This document shows positions 8,054-17,378 of a stretch of DNA of 54,009 bases, piece after piece. The position numbers and the translations under genes were made by a program. This DNA is from Nitrososphaerota archaeon (lineage in GTDB: Archaea > Thermoproteota > Nitrososphaeria > Nitrososphaerales > Nitrosopumilaceae). Location of the stretch: assembly GCA_027315065.1 (NCBI GenBank), contig DAHUYT010000009.1:1-54009 (forward strand). Direction: 5' to 3'. Every line of letters begins with the position of its first letter. The stretch's first letter is position 1. The notes under the pieces were generated by a model, which searched no databases, had not been told where the DNA came from, and saw only the letters and a list, made by a program, of their open reading frames with translations.

Positions 8054-9073
8054 GTGATGGTCATCATGATTAGATTGAAACTACTGGTGGCAGGGCTCAT
8101 GCTTTTTGTTATCATGGGCGGCTTTCTAACTCAAGCTCATGCCGCATTAGAACCATTAGAGCTATACACTGATTCCCAAGTGTATTCCGAAGGTCAACCA
8201 CTTCTTGTATATGGCAAGGCCTTGCCAAACGAGACTGTAATTCTCAGACTATCTGCCCCAGATGGAACCATAAAACAATTCAATCAGATTACGGCTGATA
8301 GCAGCGGAAACTTTAATCAAATATTGATCAAATGGCCTAACGCAACAACAAATTATCCATACGGAACATATTCTGTAGAAGCAATTGCCACCAAAGAACA
8401 GGGATTCTCACAAAAAGTTGATGTAGCATTTGCGTCATCTTCATCATTGATACATGCTCAAATAAAAAGAACGGTACTAGTGTCAGTTTTTGCTCCACAA
8501 ACTGCAGCCGTTAACCAAACATTTCGCGTTTTTGTTCAAGTAACCAGTGATGGTCTGTTGGTAGATGGGGATCCCTCAAAACTGCTTGCTAATTCACATG
8601 TTCACCTGCCAAACGGCGATGTAACTGATCTCACTAATTCTTTTACAACCCTTCATCAGGGACTCTACTATGTTGACTTTACACCTATCCAAGAAGGCAC
8701 CTATGTATTTCATATCATTGCTCTCAGTCAAGGTACTGAATCCAATGGAGTAGCTGTTACAGATGTACTCAAACAAAGCATAGAAGGAATATCAAACCAG
8801 ATAATAAGACTAAACTCTGTACTAGATACGACATCAAAAGAACTTGATAAGATGAAAACTGAAGTTCGAGGTTTTGGATATGTATTGAACACAAGCCAGA
8901 ATTCAATATCCCAGGCAAACGAAAACATGAACAAGAGTGTAACTTCAATGTCGCAATCTGTACAAAACCTTGAGGCGGCATCAGGCCAATTCAACTCGCT
9001 TTTTCTACCAGTTGTTGCTTTGATTGCTATAATCATTGCATTACAGATAACTATTCTTGCTAGGCGAAGATAA
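8054..9073 (+). CDS. Secreted coiled-coil protein with C-terminal membrane anchor
   Basis: 339 residues. A signal peptide (VAGLMLFVIMGGFLTQAHA, cleavage after about residue 30) is followed by beta-rich segments: YTDSQVYSEGQPLLVYGKA with TVILRLSAPDGT, and a second unit with HVHLPNGDVTDL and YYVDFTPIQEGTYVFHI. They resemble MG2/Big-type extracellular domains. Residues about 240-312 are a coiled coil with heptads (IIRLNSVLDTTSKELDKM), then a helix LFLPVVALIAIIIALQITIL and a basic end RRR. GTG 8054, ATG 8057 and ATG 8066 are possible starts. The subtilase begins five bases after the stop, so the two are surely co-transcribed and may form a surface pair. Confidence 0.75.
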   Translation: MMVIMIRLKLLVAGLMLFVIMGGFLTQAHAALEPLELYTDSQVYSEGQPLLVYGKALPNETVILRLSAPDGTIKQFNQITADSSGNFNQILIKWPNATTNYPYGTYSVEAIATKEQGFSQKVDVAFASSSSLIHAQIKRTVLVSVFAPQTAAVNQTFRVFVQVTSDGLLVDGDPSKLLANSHVHLPNGDVTDLTNSFTTLHQGLYYVDFTPIQEGTYVFHIIALSQGTESNGVAVTDVLKQSIEGISNQIIRLNSVLDTTSKELDKMKTEVRGFGYVLNTSQNSISQANENMNKSVTSMSQSVQNLEAASGQFNSLFLPVVALIAIIIALQITILARRR

Positions 9074-9078
9074 CAGTA

Positions 9079-12000
9079 ATGGTAATTAACAAATCACATA
9101 CCATGTCAAAACTTGGATTTTTTTTGATATGTCTTCTTTTGATATCTATCATTCCAAAACAGATTAACGCATACTATGATGTGGATATTCCAAACCAAAC
9201 ACAAATTTCTGTTCCGGAACAAACATCTGGCCTTATCTCTTTTCAGCATGTTCCAGTAGAAAATTCTGAAAAGAGATACATAGTTTTTGGTTCAGGACCA
9301 ATTTCAGAGATAACACAGAGTGCAGACAATATGATTTATGGATTAAATTCAGGTCATGGCTCCTTTGCAGTAGGCATATTCAACCCAAATGAAATCTCAA
9401 ATCTTAAACTTGACGGTTATAATGTAATTGAAGATCTTCCATTGGAATTTGATTCTGTGCAAACCAATTCTCCTATGCCTAGTGACATCTCTAGGGTGGA
9501 CGATATACTTGGTTCCTATAATGTAATTCAACAATATAACTACACGGGAAATGGCATCAAGATAGGAATAGTTGATACCGGCACAGATTTTTCAAATCCT
9601 GACGTGAGAGATTCTCTTGCAAGAGATAAAAACAACATTCCTGTTATGATTGATGCAGACGGTCAAGGACTTGTGTTGACAAATGCAACATTTATTGCAA
9701 ATATTGGTAATAATGGTGTAATCCAAAACTGTACTCAGCCAATTCCAAAAAATATGACCTCTTCTGTTTATGTAAACTCAAATGGAGTTTTTCTTGATCT
9801 AAACAGGGAAGGAAAAGGGACTACCATACCGGTATATAATTCGCAATACCCTAAAGGTGGTACACCGGTAATAAATGGAACAGTTTCTGATGATTACAAA
9901 ATAGGTAAAGACGCAAGACACTTTATTGTGTCAAAAAGCGGGGTGTATCATTTTGGGATGATATATGAAAGTGTCTCACAAGGAAAACTTTCCATACTGC
10001 AACTAGTCCCCGTTCTTGTAGTTGATTCAAAGATAGCTGGTGTATACGATACCATTATTCCAGACATGTATGATTCGTACCAAGATTTCCTCAGACTTGA
10101 GAACACATCATTTCCAAAATATGATTTTGATTTCACTACACAAACACCAATTACATTAGGAGGAGGAAATGAGTTTCTAGTATATGATAAAAATCATGAT
10201 GGAACCCCACTGTATAGTGCAGGCACGGTTGGTGCGCGGGTTCTTGATTTATACGGCGTAATTGCAAAGTCATCTAAAATCAATAACAAAATTGGAGCAA
10301 TAAACGGTACGCTGCTTCCACCTCTTGATCCACACGGTAATTTTTTTGGCGTAATGTATGATTATGAAGGACATGGAACTGCCACTGCGGCATCTATTAC
10401 ATCTCAAGGAAAACAGCAATATGACATCTATGGAAATTCCACAAAGTATGTGATTCGAGGTATCGCCCCCGGCGCTAAGATAGTTCCCATAAAGGCACTG
10501 TGGGTTGGTGATGCAATATATGGATGGTTATGGGCAGCGGGATTTGATGATAACGCTAACCACTGGAAATTCTCAGGAAACACTAGGGTGGATATCTTAT
10601 CTAACAGCTGGGGAGTTTCTACTTTTCCTGCACTAGGGTCGGTACCTGGTCTTGATATCCAGTCGCTTTTGCTTAGTGCACTCAACGTTCCAGGCTCGCT
10701 GGATAAAAAATATCCTGGAATCTTGACTGTAAGTAGTTCAGGTAATGCAGGACCTGGATATGGAACAATAGGAAGCCCTGATGCTGCGCCATTTGGCCTT
10801 ACAGTGGGGGCTGTAACTAATAACGTCTTTGTGGGTTATGGTCCATTTAAGAATCAGCCAAGATTTGGAAATAGTACTGCTTACTATGGTGACATATCAG
10901 GTTTCTCAAGTAAGGGACCGTCATTGATAGGAGACCCAAAACCTGACATAATGGCAATAGGTGAATATAGTTTTACCCCAACCTCTGTTACAAAGTACAA
11001 CAAAAACTCGACAGGTTCGTTTTCCCTATTTGGAGGTACAAGCCTTGCATCTCCTCTTGTAGCAGGCTCAGCAGCAATCGTAATGCAAGCTTTACACGAC
11101 AAGGGAATTCCTTACAACCCATTTGTGGTACGAAATATACTCATGTCTACTGCAACCGATCTAGGAAATGATCCTTTTACACAAGGATCTGGGCTAGTTA
11201 ACGTAACAAGTGCGATTAATTATGTACTGGGAAATGATAATACTTTTGTAGTCTACAACAACGCTACATATTCTAACGTACAGAAAGTGCTGGGACCGGC
11301 CATTAGTTCAATGAATTCTTCTGCATTTGGATTAAATATATTTCAGTTAGGAAATACATCATCATTTCCGGAAACACCTTGGTTTGCCGGGAGATTATAT
11401 CCAGGAGATAGAACTACTACGACCTTTACCATTGAAAATCCAACCGATAATAATATCAAAGTGGCAATAGAGCCTCAAAAACTTGATATGATGAAAATTT
11501 CTCAATATAACGGAACTACAAAACCTCGTATGCAGGATTCCATAATTAAAAAACAAGGGGTTTACAGGCCTGATTATATACCACTTGCTCAAATAACAAA
11601 CCATACAAACTTACTGTCTTTTTTCCAAAAACAAAATCCAATTCCACATGATTCGTCTCTGATGATACTTGACCTTACATTTCCATTCTCAGAGTTTATG
11701 AATTCTTCTGCTAAAACCTATGCTGGTGACTTGGAACTATCGTCTCTTTATGCCTATGACTGGAACAATAAACGCAATAATACACAACCAACATCGCAAG
11801 AACTTTCACTTGTCAATAGGGGTGGTTCCTGGGGAACAGTTCAGGAGGTAAGAATATCTGATCCGAATTTAAAATTTAGGCATATCCCGCTAGTTGGCGT
11901 ATATCCTGTACCTACAAGATATTCGTATTGGTCTGGAGATACCAAGCAAAACGCTACCTCGATGGATTATACTATTACCGCTAGCTATTACAAAAAAACA

Positions 12001-13335
12001 CAATGGAATGAAGTGTGGCTTGATTCAAACAACGTGGTAGTAAAACCTCATAGCAAAACTACAATATCTGCAACGCTTGTTGTTCCATCTGATAAAAAAG
12101 CAGGAATATATCAAGGATTTATCTCATTTCGAGACAAGTCTCACGTGGTTAACGTGCCTGTCTCATTTGTTGTGTTAAAAAAACTACAACCAAAAGATCT
12201 ACCGACTGTTATTCGGGGATCAACTGGAAACCCACTTTTTGGAAACGGATACGTGGGAGGGGGATTTGACATGTCAAACCGATATAATGCCGGTGACTGG
12301 AGAGAATACTACTTTAACATAGACGACAAAACCATAAACACAGCTACTATGATTTTTTCCTGGAAAGACCCTGACACTAATTTGTCGGTATTTGTCATTG
12401 ACCCACAAGGAAGGATAATTCAAACAAATGTTCCGGCTGGCATATTGGGACAATTTCAGGGATGGCCAAGTGGGGACTGGCTAGGTCCCAGCACACCATT
12501 TAGTGAAGGAGGAGGATTTTATCCAATAAAAAATAAAGATGCAACATCAACCGAAGTTTATGCACCTATTAACCAAACAGGAGTATATTCTGTTCTGATT
12601 CATACTACGCTGTTTGGGGGTGAATCGGTTGCAGAGCCAATAACAATGGCAGCAAAGTTTTCAACTATTTTGCCAGATGAGAATTCTCCACAGATAAACC
12701 TGGAAATTCCACAATTCATCAACAACACCTACAAGATCATGCCAACAATAACTGGCCAAAACATACAATATGAAAAATATTACCTAGATTCCTTGAAACC
12801 AGAGGTGCTTAACGAGACCGTATTTCCAACCATTGTTAAAAATCTTTTAGAGGGATCACACGATCTTAAAATTGTTGTATCAGATACTGTTGGACATGTT
12901 GTTTCAAAGGATTTTAAATTTATTGTAGATAATACTCCACCAGTAATTACATTCGAGTCGCCAGCAAATGATTCTACTGTTTCAGGTATGATCAATGTTA
13001 ATTTAAGTATCAATGAAACTGATCCTCTGGAAAAGAACTGGCTTGCAGTATATCTCCCAAGTCAAACAGTTTTTGATAACAACACGATACCATATGATAC
13101 TAGCACACTTCCGAATGGTCAGTACCATATAGAAGCCGTTGCTAAAGATAAGGCAGGAAACATATCTTACAAAAAGATTACAATTAACATAAATAATTCT
13201 ATCACAAGTAGTTTTGTATCAGGTGAAAGCGATCAGCATTTTATAGTTTTGACTGAAATATTGGTTGGATTTGCAATGGCATCTTTGATATTTGTTATTA
13301 CTTTTAAAAAATTAGGATTTTCAAGAAGAACCTAG
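9079..13335 (+). CDS. Giant cell-surface subtilisin-like protease (S8)
   Basis: 1,418 residues with a signal peptide (LGFFLICLLLISIIPKQINA). The catalytic triad is complete: D166 in IGIVDTGTDFSNPDV, H432 in GHGTATAASI and S655 in GGTSLASPLVAGSAA, with the oxyanion asparagine N556 in SSSGNAGPG. About 265 residues separate D and H, so the catalytic domain carries a large insertion. After it come beta-sandwich regions, among them TIENPTDNNIKVAIEP and an Ig-like domain with DNTPPVITFESPAND near the end, then a membrane helix (LVGFAMASLIFVITF) and basic tail. It is probably anchored on the outside with the protease facing out. It is translated with the upstream coiled-coil gene. Confidence 0.9.
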   Translation: MVINKSHTMSKLGFFLICLLLISIIPKQINAYYDVDIPNQTQISVPEQTSGLISFQHVPVENSEKRYIVFGSGPISEITQSADNMIYGLNSGHGSFAVGIFNPNEISNLKLDGYNVIEDLPLEFDSVQTNSPMPSDISRVDDILGSYNVIQQYNYTGNGIKIGIVDTGTDFSNPDVRDSLARDKNNIPVMIDADGQGLVLTNATFIANIGNNGVIQNCTQPIPKNMTSSVYVNSNGVFLDLNREGKGTTIPVYNSQYPKGGTPVINGTVSDDYKIGKDARHFIVSKSGVYHFGMIYESVSQGKLSILQLVPVLVVDSKIAGVYDTIIPDMYDSYQDFLRLENTSFPKYDFDFTTQTPITLGGGNEFLVYDKNHDGTPLYSAGTVGARVLDLYGVIAKSSKINNKIGAINGTLLPPLDPHGNFFGVMYDYEGHGTATAASITSQGKQQYDIYGNSTKYVIRGIAPGAKIVPIKALWVGDAIYGWLWAAGFDDNANHWKFSGNTRVDILSNSWGVSTFPALGSVPGLDIQSLLLSALNVPGSLDKKYPGILTVSSSGNAGPGYGTIGSPDAAPFGLTVGAVTNNVFVGYGPFKNQPRFGNSTAYYGDISGFSSKGPSLIGDPKPDIMAIGEYSFTPTSVTKYNKNSTGSFSLFGGTSLASPLVAGSAAIVMQALHDKGIPYNPFVVRNILMSTATDLGNDPFTQGSGLVNVTSAINYVLGNDNTFVVYNNATYSNVQKVLGPAISSMNSSAFGLNIFQLGNTSSFPETPWFAGRLYPGDRTTTTFTIENPTDNNIKVAIEPQKLDMMKISQYNGTTKPRMQDSIIKKQGVYRPDYIPLAQITNHTNLLSFFQKQNPIPHDSSLMILDLTFPFSEFMNSSAKTYAGDLELSSLYAYDWNNKRNNTQPTSQELSLVNRGGSWGTVQEVRISDPNLKFRHIPLVGVYPVPTRYSYWSGDTKQNATSMDYTITASYYKKTQWNEVWLDSNNVVVKPHSKTTISATLVVPSDKKAGIYQGFISFRDKSHVVNVPVSFVVLKKLQPKDLPTVIRGSTGNPLFGNGYVGGGFDMSNRYNAGDWREYYFNIDDKTINTATMIFSWKDPDTNLSVFVIDPQGRIIQTNVPAGILGQFQGWPSGDWLGPSTPFSEGGGFYPIKNKDATSTEVYAPINQTGVYSVLIHTTLFGGESVAEPITMAAKFSTILPDENSPQINLEIPQFINNTYKIMPTITGQNIQYEKYYLDSLKPEVLNETVFPTIVKNLLEGSHDLKIVVSDTVGHVVSKDFKFIVDNTPPVITFESPANDSTVSGMINVNLSINETDPLEKNWLAVYLPSQTVFDNNTIPYDTSTLPNGQYHIEAVAKDKAGNISYKKITININNSITSSFVSGESDQHFIVLTEILVGFAMASLIFVITFKKLGFSRRT

Positions 13336-13341
13336 ACAAGA

Positions 13342-13349
13342 TTTATATG
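13342..13349 (+). promoter_or_regulatory. Box A for the Rieske/cytochrome b unit
   Basis: TTTATATG is centred about 30 bases before the Rieske ATG at 13375 in the 39-base gap after the subtilase. This suggests the complex III genes have their own promoter and a leaderless or very short-leader mRNA. Confidence 0.5.
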
Positions 13350-13374
13350 CAATTTTTTAATCACGAAGCTTTGG

Positions 13375-13980
13375 ATGGCTGAACAAGATACTAGGGGTAC
13401 AGTCACTAGGCGAGACTTTCTTAAACTTTTAGGAGCTGCAGGTGTTGCAACTACATTTGCACCTTTTGTTCCATGGGGCCAGTTCATGCCAAATCCTTCA
13501 AACATAGTACCAAAGAAGGTTCAGGCAATATTGCCTGATGGAACAGTAGCCAATGTTAAGACATTCCCAATGAACAGCTCTCAAGTCGTAACATATCCAA
13601 TGAGTGGAGATCCGGTTCTTGACCAAGAGGCATTTAAAAAATGGCAATTTATCAGGCTGCCTTCAGAGTTGGGAGGTAATGTTGATGATGTTAGTGCTTT
13701 TCGTGTTTATAGTATGGTATGTTTGCATTTATGGTGTTTGTGGAAATACTGGCCTCAGGATGGTAGAAAAAGAGGCGAATGTCCATGTCATGGCAGCATG
13801 TATAATGCATTAACTGGAAAAGCATTTGCTGGTCCTGCATCTCTTCAAGCTCCTCCATCAAATGTACTGGCAACACTTTATCTTGAATCTGATAACAGTG
13901 GGGATATATGGATAAAACCAGCAGTATGGAATGTCAACGAAAATGGAATAGTGGGGTATGGTCGTTTCCTTAAAACGTAG
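13375..13980 (+). CDS. Rieske iron-sulfur protein of complex III
   Basis: 201 residues. The N-terminus has a twin-arginine signal-anchor, TRRDFLKLLGAAGVA (R12, R13), as in Rieske proteins exported folded. Box I is C116-L-H118-L-W-C121 and box II is C136-P-C138-H139-G-S; C116, H118, C136 and H139 should bind the 2Fe-2S cluster, with C121 and C138 as the bridging disulfide. Box I differs from the usual C-T-H-L-G-C: the G is W. It takes electrons from quinol with the cytochrome b encoded next, whose start overlaps this gene by 23 bases. Confidence 0.9.
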   Translation: MAEQDTRGTVTRRDFLKLLGAAGVATTFAPFVPWGQFMPNPSNIVPKKVQAILPDGTVANVKTFPMNSSQVVTYPMSGDPVLDQEAFKKWQFIRLPSELGGNVDDVSAFRVYSMVCLHLWCLWKYWPQDGRKRGECPCHGSMYNALTGKAFAGPASLQAPPSNVLATLYLESDNSGDIWIKPAVWNVNENGIVGYGRFLKT

Positions 13981-15517
13981 AAGCGGATTTGCGGATTTCT
14001 GCTACTGGATATGGGATGGATTAGAGAGAACTGTATTCATTGGTACCAAGTTTTCATTTCCAGCTAGATTTGTGAGTCCATTTGGATTCCTTGGAATGTT
14101 GACATTTGTCATGTTCATAATACTGGGAGTCACCGGCGCATTATTGATGTTCTACTATGAACCGATATTGGATAGGGCATGGGATAGTGTAGCTAAAATT
14201 AACAATGTTGTTCCATATGGGTTTATGATCAGGAATATTCACTATCACGCATCAAACGCAATGGTTCTTCTTGCAGTTCTCCACATGTACTATCAATACT
14301 TTAGCGGTAGATACAAGATAAGAAATGAGATTATCTGGGTGACTGGAGTTGTGTTGGGCACAGTAACCATTCTAGAGGCTTTCACTGGTTATGATATCAT
14401 ATTTAGTGAACGCGCAGAACTTGCGATTAGTATCGCAGCTTCGCTTACTAATTCTATACCTGTAATTGGGCCAACTGTTAGAGATGCGATGTTTGGTTCT
14501 GGCTTTGCGGACTTTATATTGAGATTCTATACGCTACACGTCTTCATTTTGCCAGTGGTAATGCTTGGGTTGATGGCAGTGCATCTTCCTAGATTCTTAG
14601 TATTTGACGTACCAATGGTGATGGCAATTTCTGGCGCAGTATTGATAACAGGTGGAGTATTCCCAGTTGACTTGGGCTCAAAGTTCCAACCTACCGTACC
14701 GCCAGGTATAACGGTCCCTGAATGGTATCTTACGGGAATCTATGCTTTCCTTAGAACTGAATATGATAAATTTGTAACTGGAGTCCTGTGGCCTGGTGTA
14801 TTCATTGTAGCGATAGCTATGACTCCATTTATTGATAGGTATAAAAAATTCTCTTGGAAAGATAGACCAATAATTACAGCCTTTGGAATAACTGGTATAA
14901 CCCAAGTCATGGTAACCACTTATTGGGGATTTTACATCTCGCCAGATGTAGCAAAGCCGCTAGTTGCAAGGCTTGTGATAGATCCGGTGTTTTTCTATAC
15001 GATAATGCTACTTCTTATACCGATTGGCTTTGGATTTTCATACATGATGATATCACTTGCCAAAGAAGCGGAGAGAAAAGCAAAATTAGCCGCTTCAAAA
15101 GGACCTCATAAAACGGCCCAGATAAATTTCTCAGGCAAATGGATAAACTGGCTCATCATTGCACTCTTGATATTTCAAGTATACATAAACATAGCCGCAT
15201 ACAATGCAGTACTGGCTGGAATGAAGAACTTTTCTTTATTCTTAGTAGGACTAGGGCTAATGGTATTTGCTGGTCTATTCCATCTCTATAGGCATGGTCT
15301 AAGTGAGGCAAAGAAGGTCCCTGTGCCTCCTCCACAACCACAGACTGAAACCAAATCATTGGGAGGACCTGAACTGTCAGGGCAAATTCCGCCAAAGGAA
15401 GCGTCTGTAAAACCGCCGCCATCTCAACCGTCTGTTGTTACGCCTGAAATAAAAGCAGCAAACTTGGAGAATTTGAAAGATCCTGTAATCGGCAAGTCCG
15501 ACCTCAAGAATCTCTAG
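13958..15517 (+). CDS. Cytochrome b of complex III, b6 and subunit IV fused
   Basis: 519 residues. The cytochrome b6 part has heme-ligand pairs H95/H109 (IHYHASNAMVLLAVLHMYY) and H194/H209 (LHVFILPVVMLGLMAVHLP). The spacing of 14 residues between the second pair is the b6 type rather than the mitochondrial type with 13. The quinol-site motif VPEWYL follows at about residue 254 and starts the subunit IV-like part. The C-terminus adds two more hydrophobic helices (WLIIALLIFQVYINIAA and LFLVGLGLMVFAGLF) and a proline-rich cytoplasmic tail (VPVPPPQPQTE). It overlaps the Rieske gene, so the two are translationally coupled. Confidence 0.92.
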   Translation: MVVSLKRRSGFADFCYWIWDGLERTVFIGTKFSFPARFVSPFGFLGMLTFVMFIILGVTGALLMFYYEPILDRAWDSVAKINNVVPYGFMIRNIHYHASNAMVLLAVLHMYYQYFSGRYKIRNEIIWVTGVVLGTVTILEAFTGYDIIFSERAELAISIAASLTNSIPVIGPTVRDAMFGSGFADFILRFYTLHVFILPVVMLGLMAVHLPRFLVFDVPMVMAISGAVLITGGVFPVDLGSKFQPTVPPGITVPEWYLTGIYAFLRTEYDKFVTGVLWPGVFIVAIAMTPFIDRYKKFSWKDRPIITAFGITGITQVMVTTYWGFYISPDVAKPLVARLVIDPVFFYTIMLLLIPIGFGFSYMMISLAKEAERKAKLAASKGPHKTAQINFSGKWINWLIIALLIFQVYINIAAYNAVLAGMKNFSLFLVGLGLMVFAGLFHLYRHGLSEAKKVPVPPPQPQTETKSLGGPELSGQIPPKEASVKPPPSQPSVVTPEIKAANLENLKDPVIGKSDLKNL

Positions 15518-15539
15518 ACATCAAAGTATGGCGTATAAA

Positions 15540-15547
15540 TTTATAAG
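15540..15547 (+). promoter_or_regulatory. Box A for the cupredoxin gene
   Basis: TTTATAAG is centred about 27 bases before TTG 15571, giving a leaderless mRNA. The cupredoxin therefore has its own promoter although it follows cytochrome b. Confidence 0.5.
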
Positions 15548-15570
15548 ACTAAAAAAAGATCAACGATTAG

Positions 15571-16038
15571 TTGAGCGTTCCAACATCGAGTCACGCATAT
15601 GGAATAGCATTGATTGCAGTCATAGTGGGGGCAGCGATTGGTATTTCATACTATCAACAATATTATATCCCAGAATATAACGCCAAACCAATAATTCCAG
15701 AGAAAATTCTAAAACCTGGTCAAACCACGCAAATAACGATTGTTACTGGTTCCTTAAATCAGGACCAACAACAAAACTTTGTTCCAAAGAAGCAAGATGT
15801 TCAGCTCGGTGTAGACAATCTTGTAGTATGGACAAATCAAGATTCTGCCGCACATTATGTTACTCCTGCTAAACCATACAAGGATGCATATAGTGGCGAT
15901 TTTGGTTCTGAGGCAATAATGCCTGGAAAATCCTATAAATTCTTGTTTACGCATGAAGTCAATCTTCCGTATTATTGTAAGGTTCATCCATGGATGAAAG
16001 GAGAGGTTGACATAGTTCCAGGTGCGTTAACATCCTAA
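15571..16038 (+). CDS. Membrane-anchored plastocyanin-like blue copper protein
   Basis: 155 residues from TTG 15571. An N-terminal helix (GIALIAVIVGAAIGISYY) is uncleaved or a signal anchor, followed by a cupredoxin domain. The four type 1 copper ligands are in place: H95 (DSAAHYVTP), C136, H139 and M142 (YYCKVHPWMKGEV). Position right after the Rieske and cytochrome b genes makes it the likely electron acceptor of complex III, carrying electrons toward the terminal oxidase, in line with the copper-based electron transport of ammonia-oxidising archaea. The coupling is inferred from gene order. Confidence 0.88.
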   Translation: MSVPTSSHAYGIALIAVIVGAAIGISYYQQYYIPEYNAKPIIPEKILKPGQTTQITIVTGSLNQDQQQNFVPKKQDVQLGVDNLVVWTNQDSAAHYVTPAKPYKDAYSGDFGSEAIMPGKSYKFLFTHEVNLPYYCKVHPWMKGEVDIVPGALTS

Positions 16039-16060
16039 GTCGTAAAAACCTGATCTATCG

Positions 16061-16423
16061 TTAGAAAGTTAATTTTGCAAACAAAATATCACTTTCTATT
16101 TCCTTGTGCTCCTGTATTATTGAAACTCTAAACTTTACATCATGAGGTTCTTTTGGTTCAAACTCAATTGAAGCTGTAAATTCAGCAGAATTTTGTAGCA
16201 TGTCATTTCTGTTGATAAATAATCGTGATACATTCTGTGAGATTGTTTTATTATTATATGACTTGTACACTATGAGTTGATTGGAATTTAATATCTGAGT
16301 GTTTACTACTATGCCATCATACCTGCCGCGATAATTTACTTGGACTTTGCCTTTGATTACTTCATAAGGCTTTATGTTCAAATTTTCCAATTTTAGCTCA
16401 ACATCCTTCATAATGTAATTCAA
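16061..16423 (-). CDS. Beta-sandwich protein of unknown function
   Basis: 120 residues, no signal peptide or membrane helix. Alternating hydrophobic patterns (VELKLENLNIKPYEVIKGKVQV, seen as LKLENLNI then IKGKVQVNYRGRYDG, then SAEFTASIEF and HDVKFRVSIIQEHKE) suggest an arrestin- or Ig-like beta-sandwich. M5 (MKDVELK) may be the true start. It converges on the cupredoxin gene with a 22-base gap. No function can be named. Confidence 0.55.
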   Translation of the reverse strand: MNYIMKDVELKLENLNIKPYEVIKGKVQVNYRGRYDGIVVNTQILNSNQLIVYKSYNNKTISQNVSRLFINRNDMLQNSAEFTASIEFEPKEPHDVKFRVSIIQEHKEIESDILFAKLTF

Positions 16424-16611
16424 AAGCTGATGATAATAAATTGTGGTGATATTGTATTTTCTAAAAATAATATTAGACTCGGCAAGTCAGAAGGTTTACA
16501 CACATCATGGTCTTAGCGTATCACCATAGTTTTTTGATTTTTTATTAAATCATTGAATAATTGTTAATAGGCATACTTTTTACCGACAAAGAATAAAATT
16601 GGAATCATAAT

Positions 16612-16938
16612 ATGATGATTGTAGACTGTGCATGTGATGTTGAAATAGCAACAGATCTAGCAAATTATTTAAGAAATCATGGATTTGATGCCAAATCCGA
16701 AGAAGCCTCAGTCATAATAAATGAGGAAAATGTGTGGCAAATCCTGAAATTATTTCTAAAAGAAACAAACCGATCGGGGTACAACATACGTAGAATAGAT
16801 TCCACAAACCTCTTACTAGCCAGGGAGGTACCAATTGAAGACTTTGGATTTCTTAGGTGTGAGATGTGCGGATATGTTGTATCAAACGAGGAAGAATTGT
16901 TGACTCATAGGAGAGCACATGGCATTCAGCTCTTGTAA
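16612..16938 (+). CDS. Small protein with C-terminal C2H2 zinc finger
   Basis: 108 residues. The first 70 form an alpha/beta unit (MIVDCACDVEIATDLANYL, then VIINEENVWQILKLFLKE). The C-terminus LRCEMCGYVVSNEEELLTHRRAHGI is a classic C2H2 finger, with cysteines two residues apart and histidines four residues apart. It may bind nucleic acid or protein; single-finger archaeal proteins of this size are mostly uncharacterised. It is flanked by about 190 bases of upstream DNA with no other gene. Confidence 0.7.
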   Translation: MMIVDCACDVEIATDLANYLRNHGFDAKSEEASVIINEENVWQILKLFLKETNRSGYNIRRIDSTNLLLAREVPIEDFGFLRCEMCGYVVSNEEELLTHRRAHGIQLL

Positions 16939-17075
16939 TGGGTTGTATAGTCATTGTCAAGTTGTTGGTTGTTTACACTTAATTCTTGAGCGTCAGCAAC
17001 TGAAGACTTTACACAGAATTAGATTCAGGCATCTGTAAGACCAAAACTATTGTTCTAGGTTATTAGTTTCTGTAC

Positions 17076-17231
17076 ATGTCATACATATTGGTGTATGATG
17101 AGTGCAGGACTATGAAAGATATGATTTGCATATGTGACTGTGTAAATCTGAATGCTGATGGAAAATACACTTGCTGTACTGACTGCAGACACGGTGATGA
17201 GTTGAGCACATTTACAAACAAACTGATATGA
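17076..17231 (+). CDS. Possible cysteine-rich small protein (51 residues)
   Basis: An ATG-to-TGA frame with eight cysteines. The second part, from M13 at 17112, reads MKDMICICDCVNLNADGKYT and then CCTDCRHGDEL, so the cysteines occur as C-x-C-x-C and CC-x2-C, which could bind zinc or iron-sulfur or form disulfides. It ends five bases before the small broken gene at 17236, on the same strand. I see no ribosome binding site and cannot name a family, so translation is uncertain. Confidence 0.35.
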   Translation: MSYILVYDECRTMKDMICICDCVNLNADGKYTCCTDCRHGDELSTFTNKLI

Positions 17232-17235
17232 ATGC

Positions 17236-17371
17236 ATGCAAATCCTAATTCAGAAAGTAGTGACAAGTGACGAGGCAGAAAAATTGATTGCAGAAAACTG
17301 GAGATTCGTTGGGACTGCCAAACGGAAAAGTCGTTCTGGAAAATGGCATACAACGAGTACTCGCTCCGTAA
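17236..17371 (+). pseudogene. Small gene with a single frameshift, next to tRNA-Arg(TCT)
   Basis: From ATG 17236 the frame reads MQILIQKVVTSDEAEKLIAE and then NWRFVG. At about 17314 the sense continues one base later as LPNGKVVLENGIQRVLAP and stops at TAA 17369. The joined product (about 44 residues) has the pattern D-E-A-x2-L-I-x3-W-R-F-V-x-x-L-P-N-G-K-V-V, a short helix-strand unit that I have the impression of seeing at the end of archaeal integrases and in small stand-alone proteins. The uncorrected frame gives basic nonsense. Either a base was gained (or two lost) or this is a sequencing error. It lies eight bases from the tRNA 3' end. Confidence 0.6.
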
Positions 17372-17378
17372 GTTAAAA

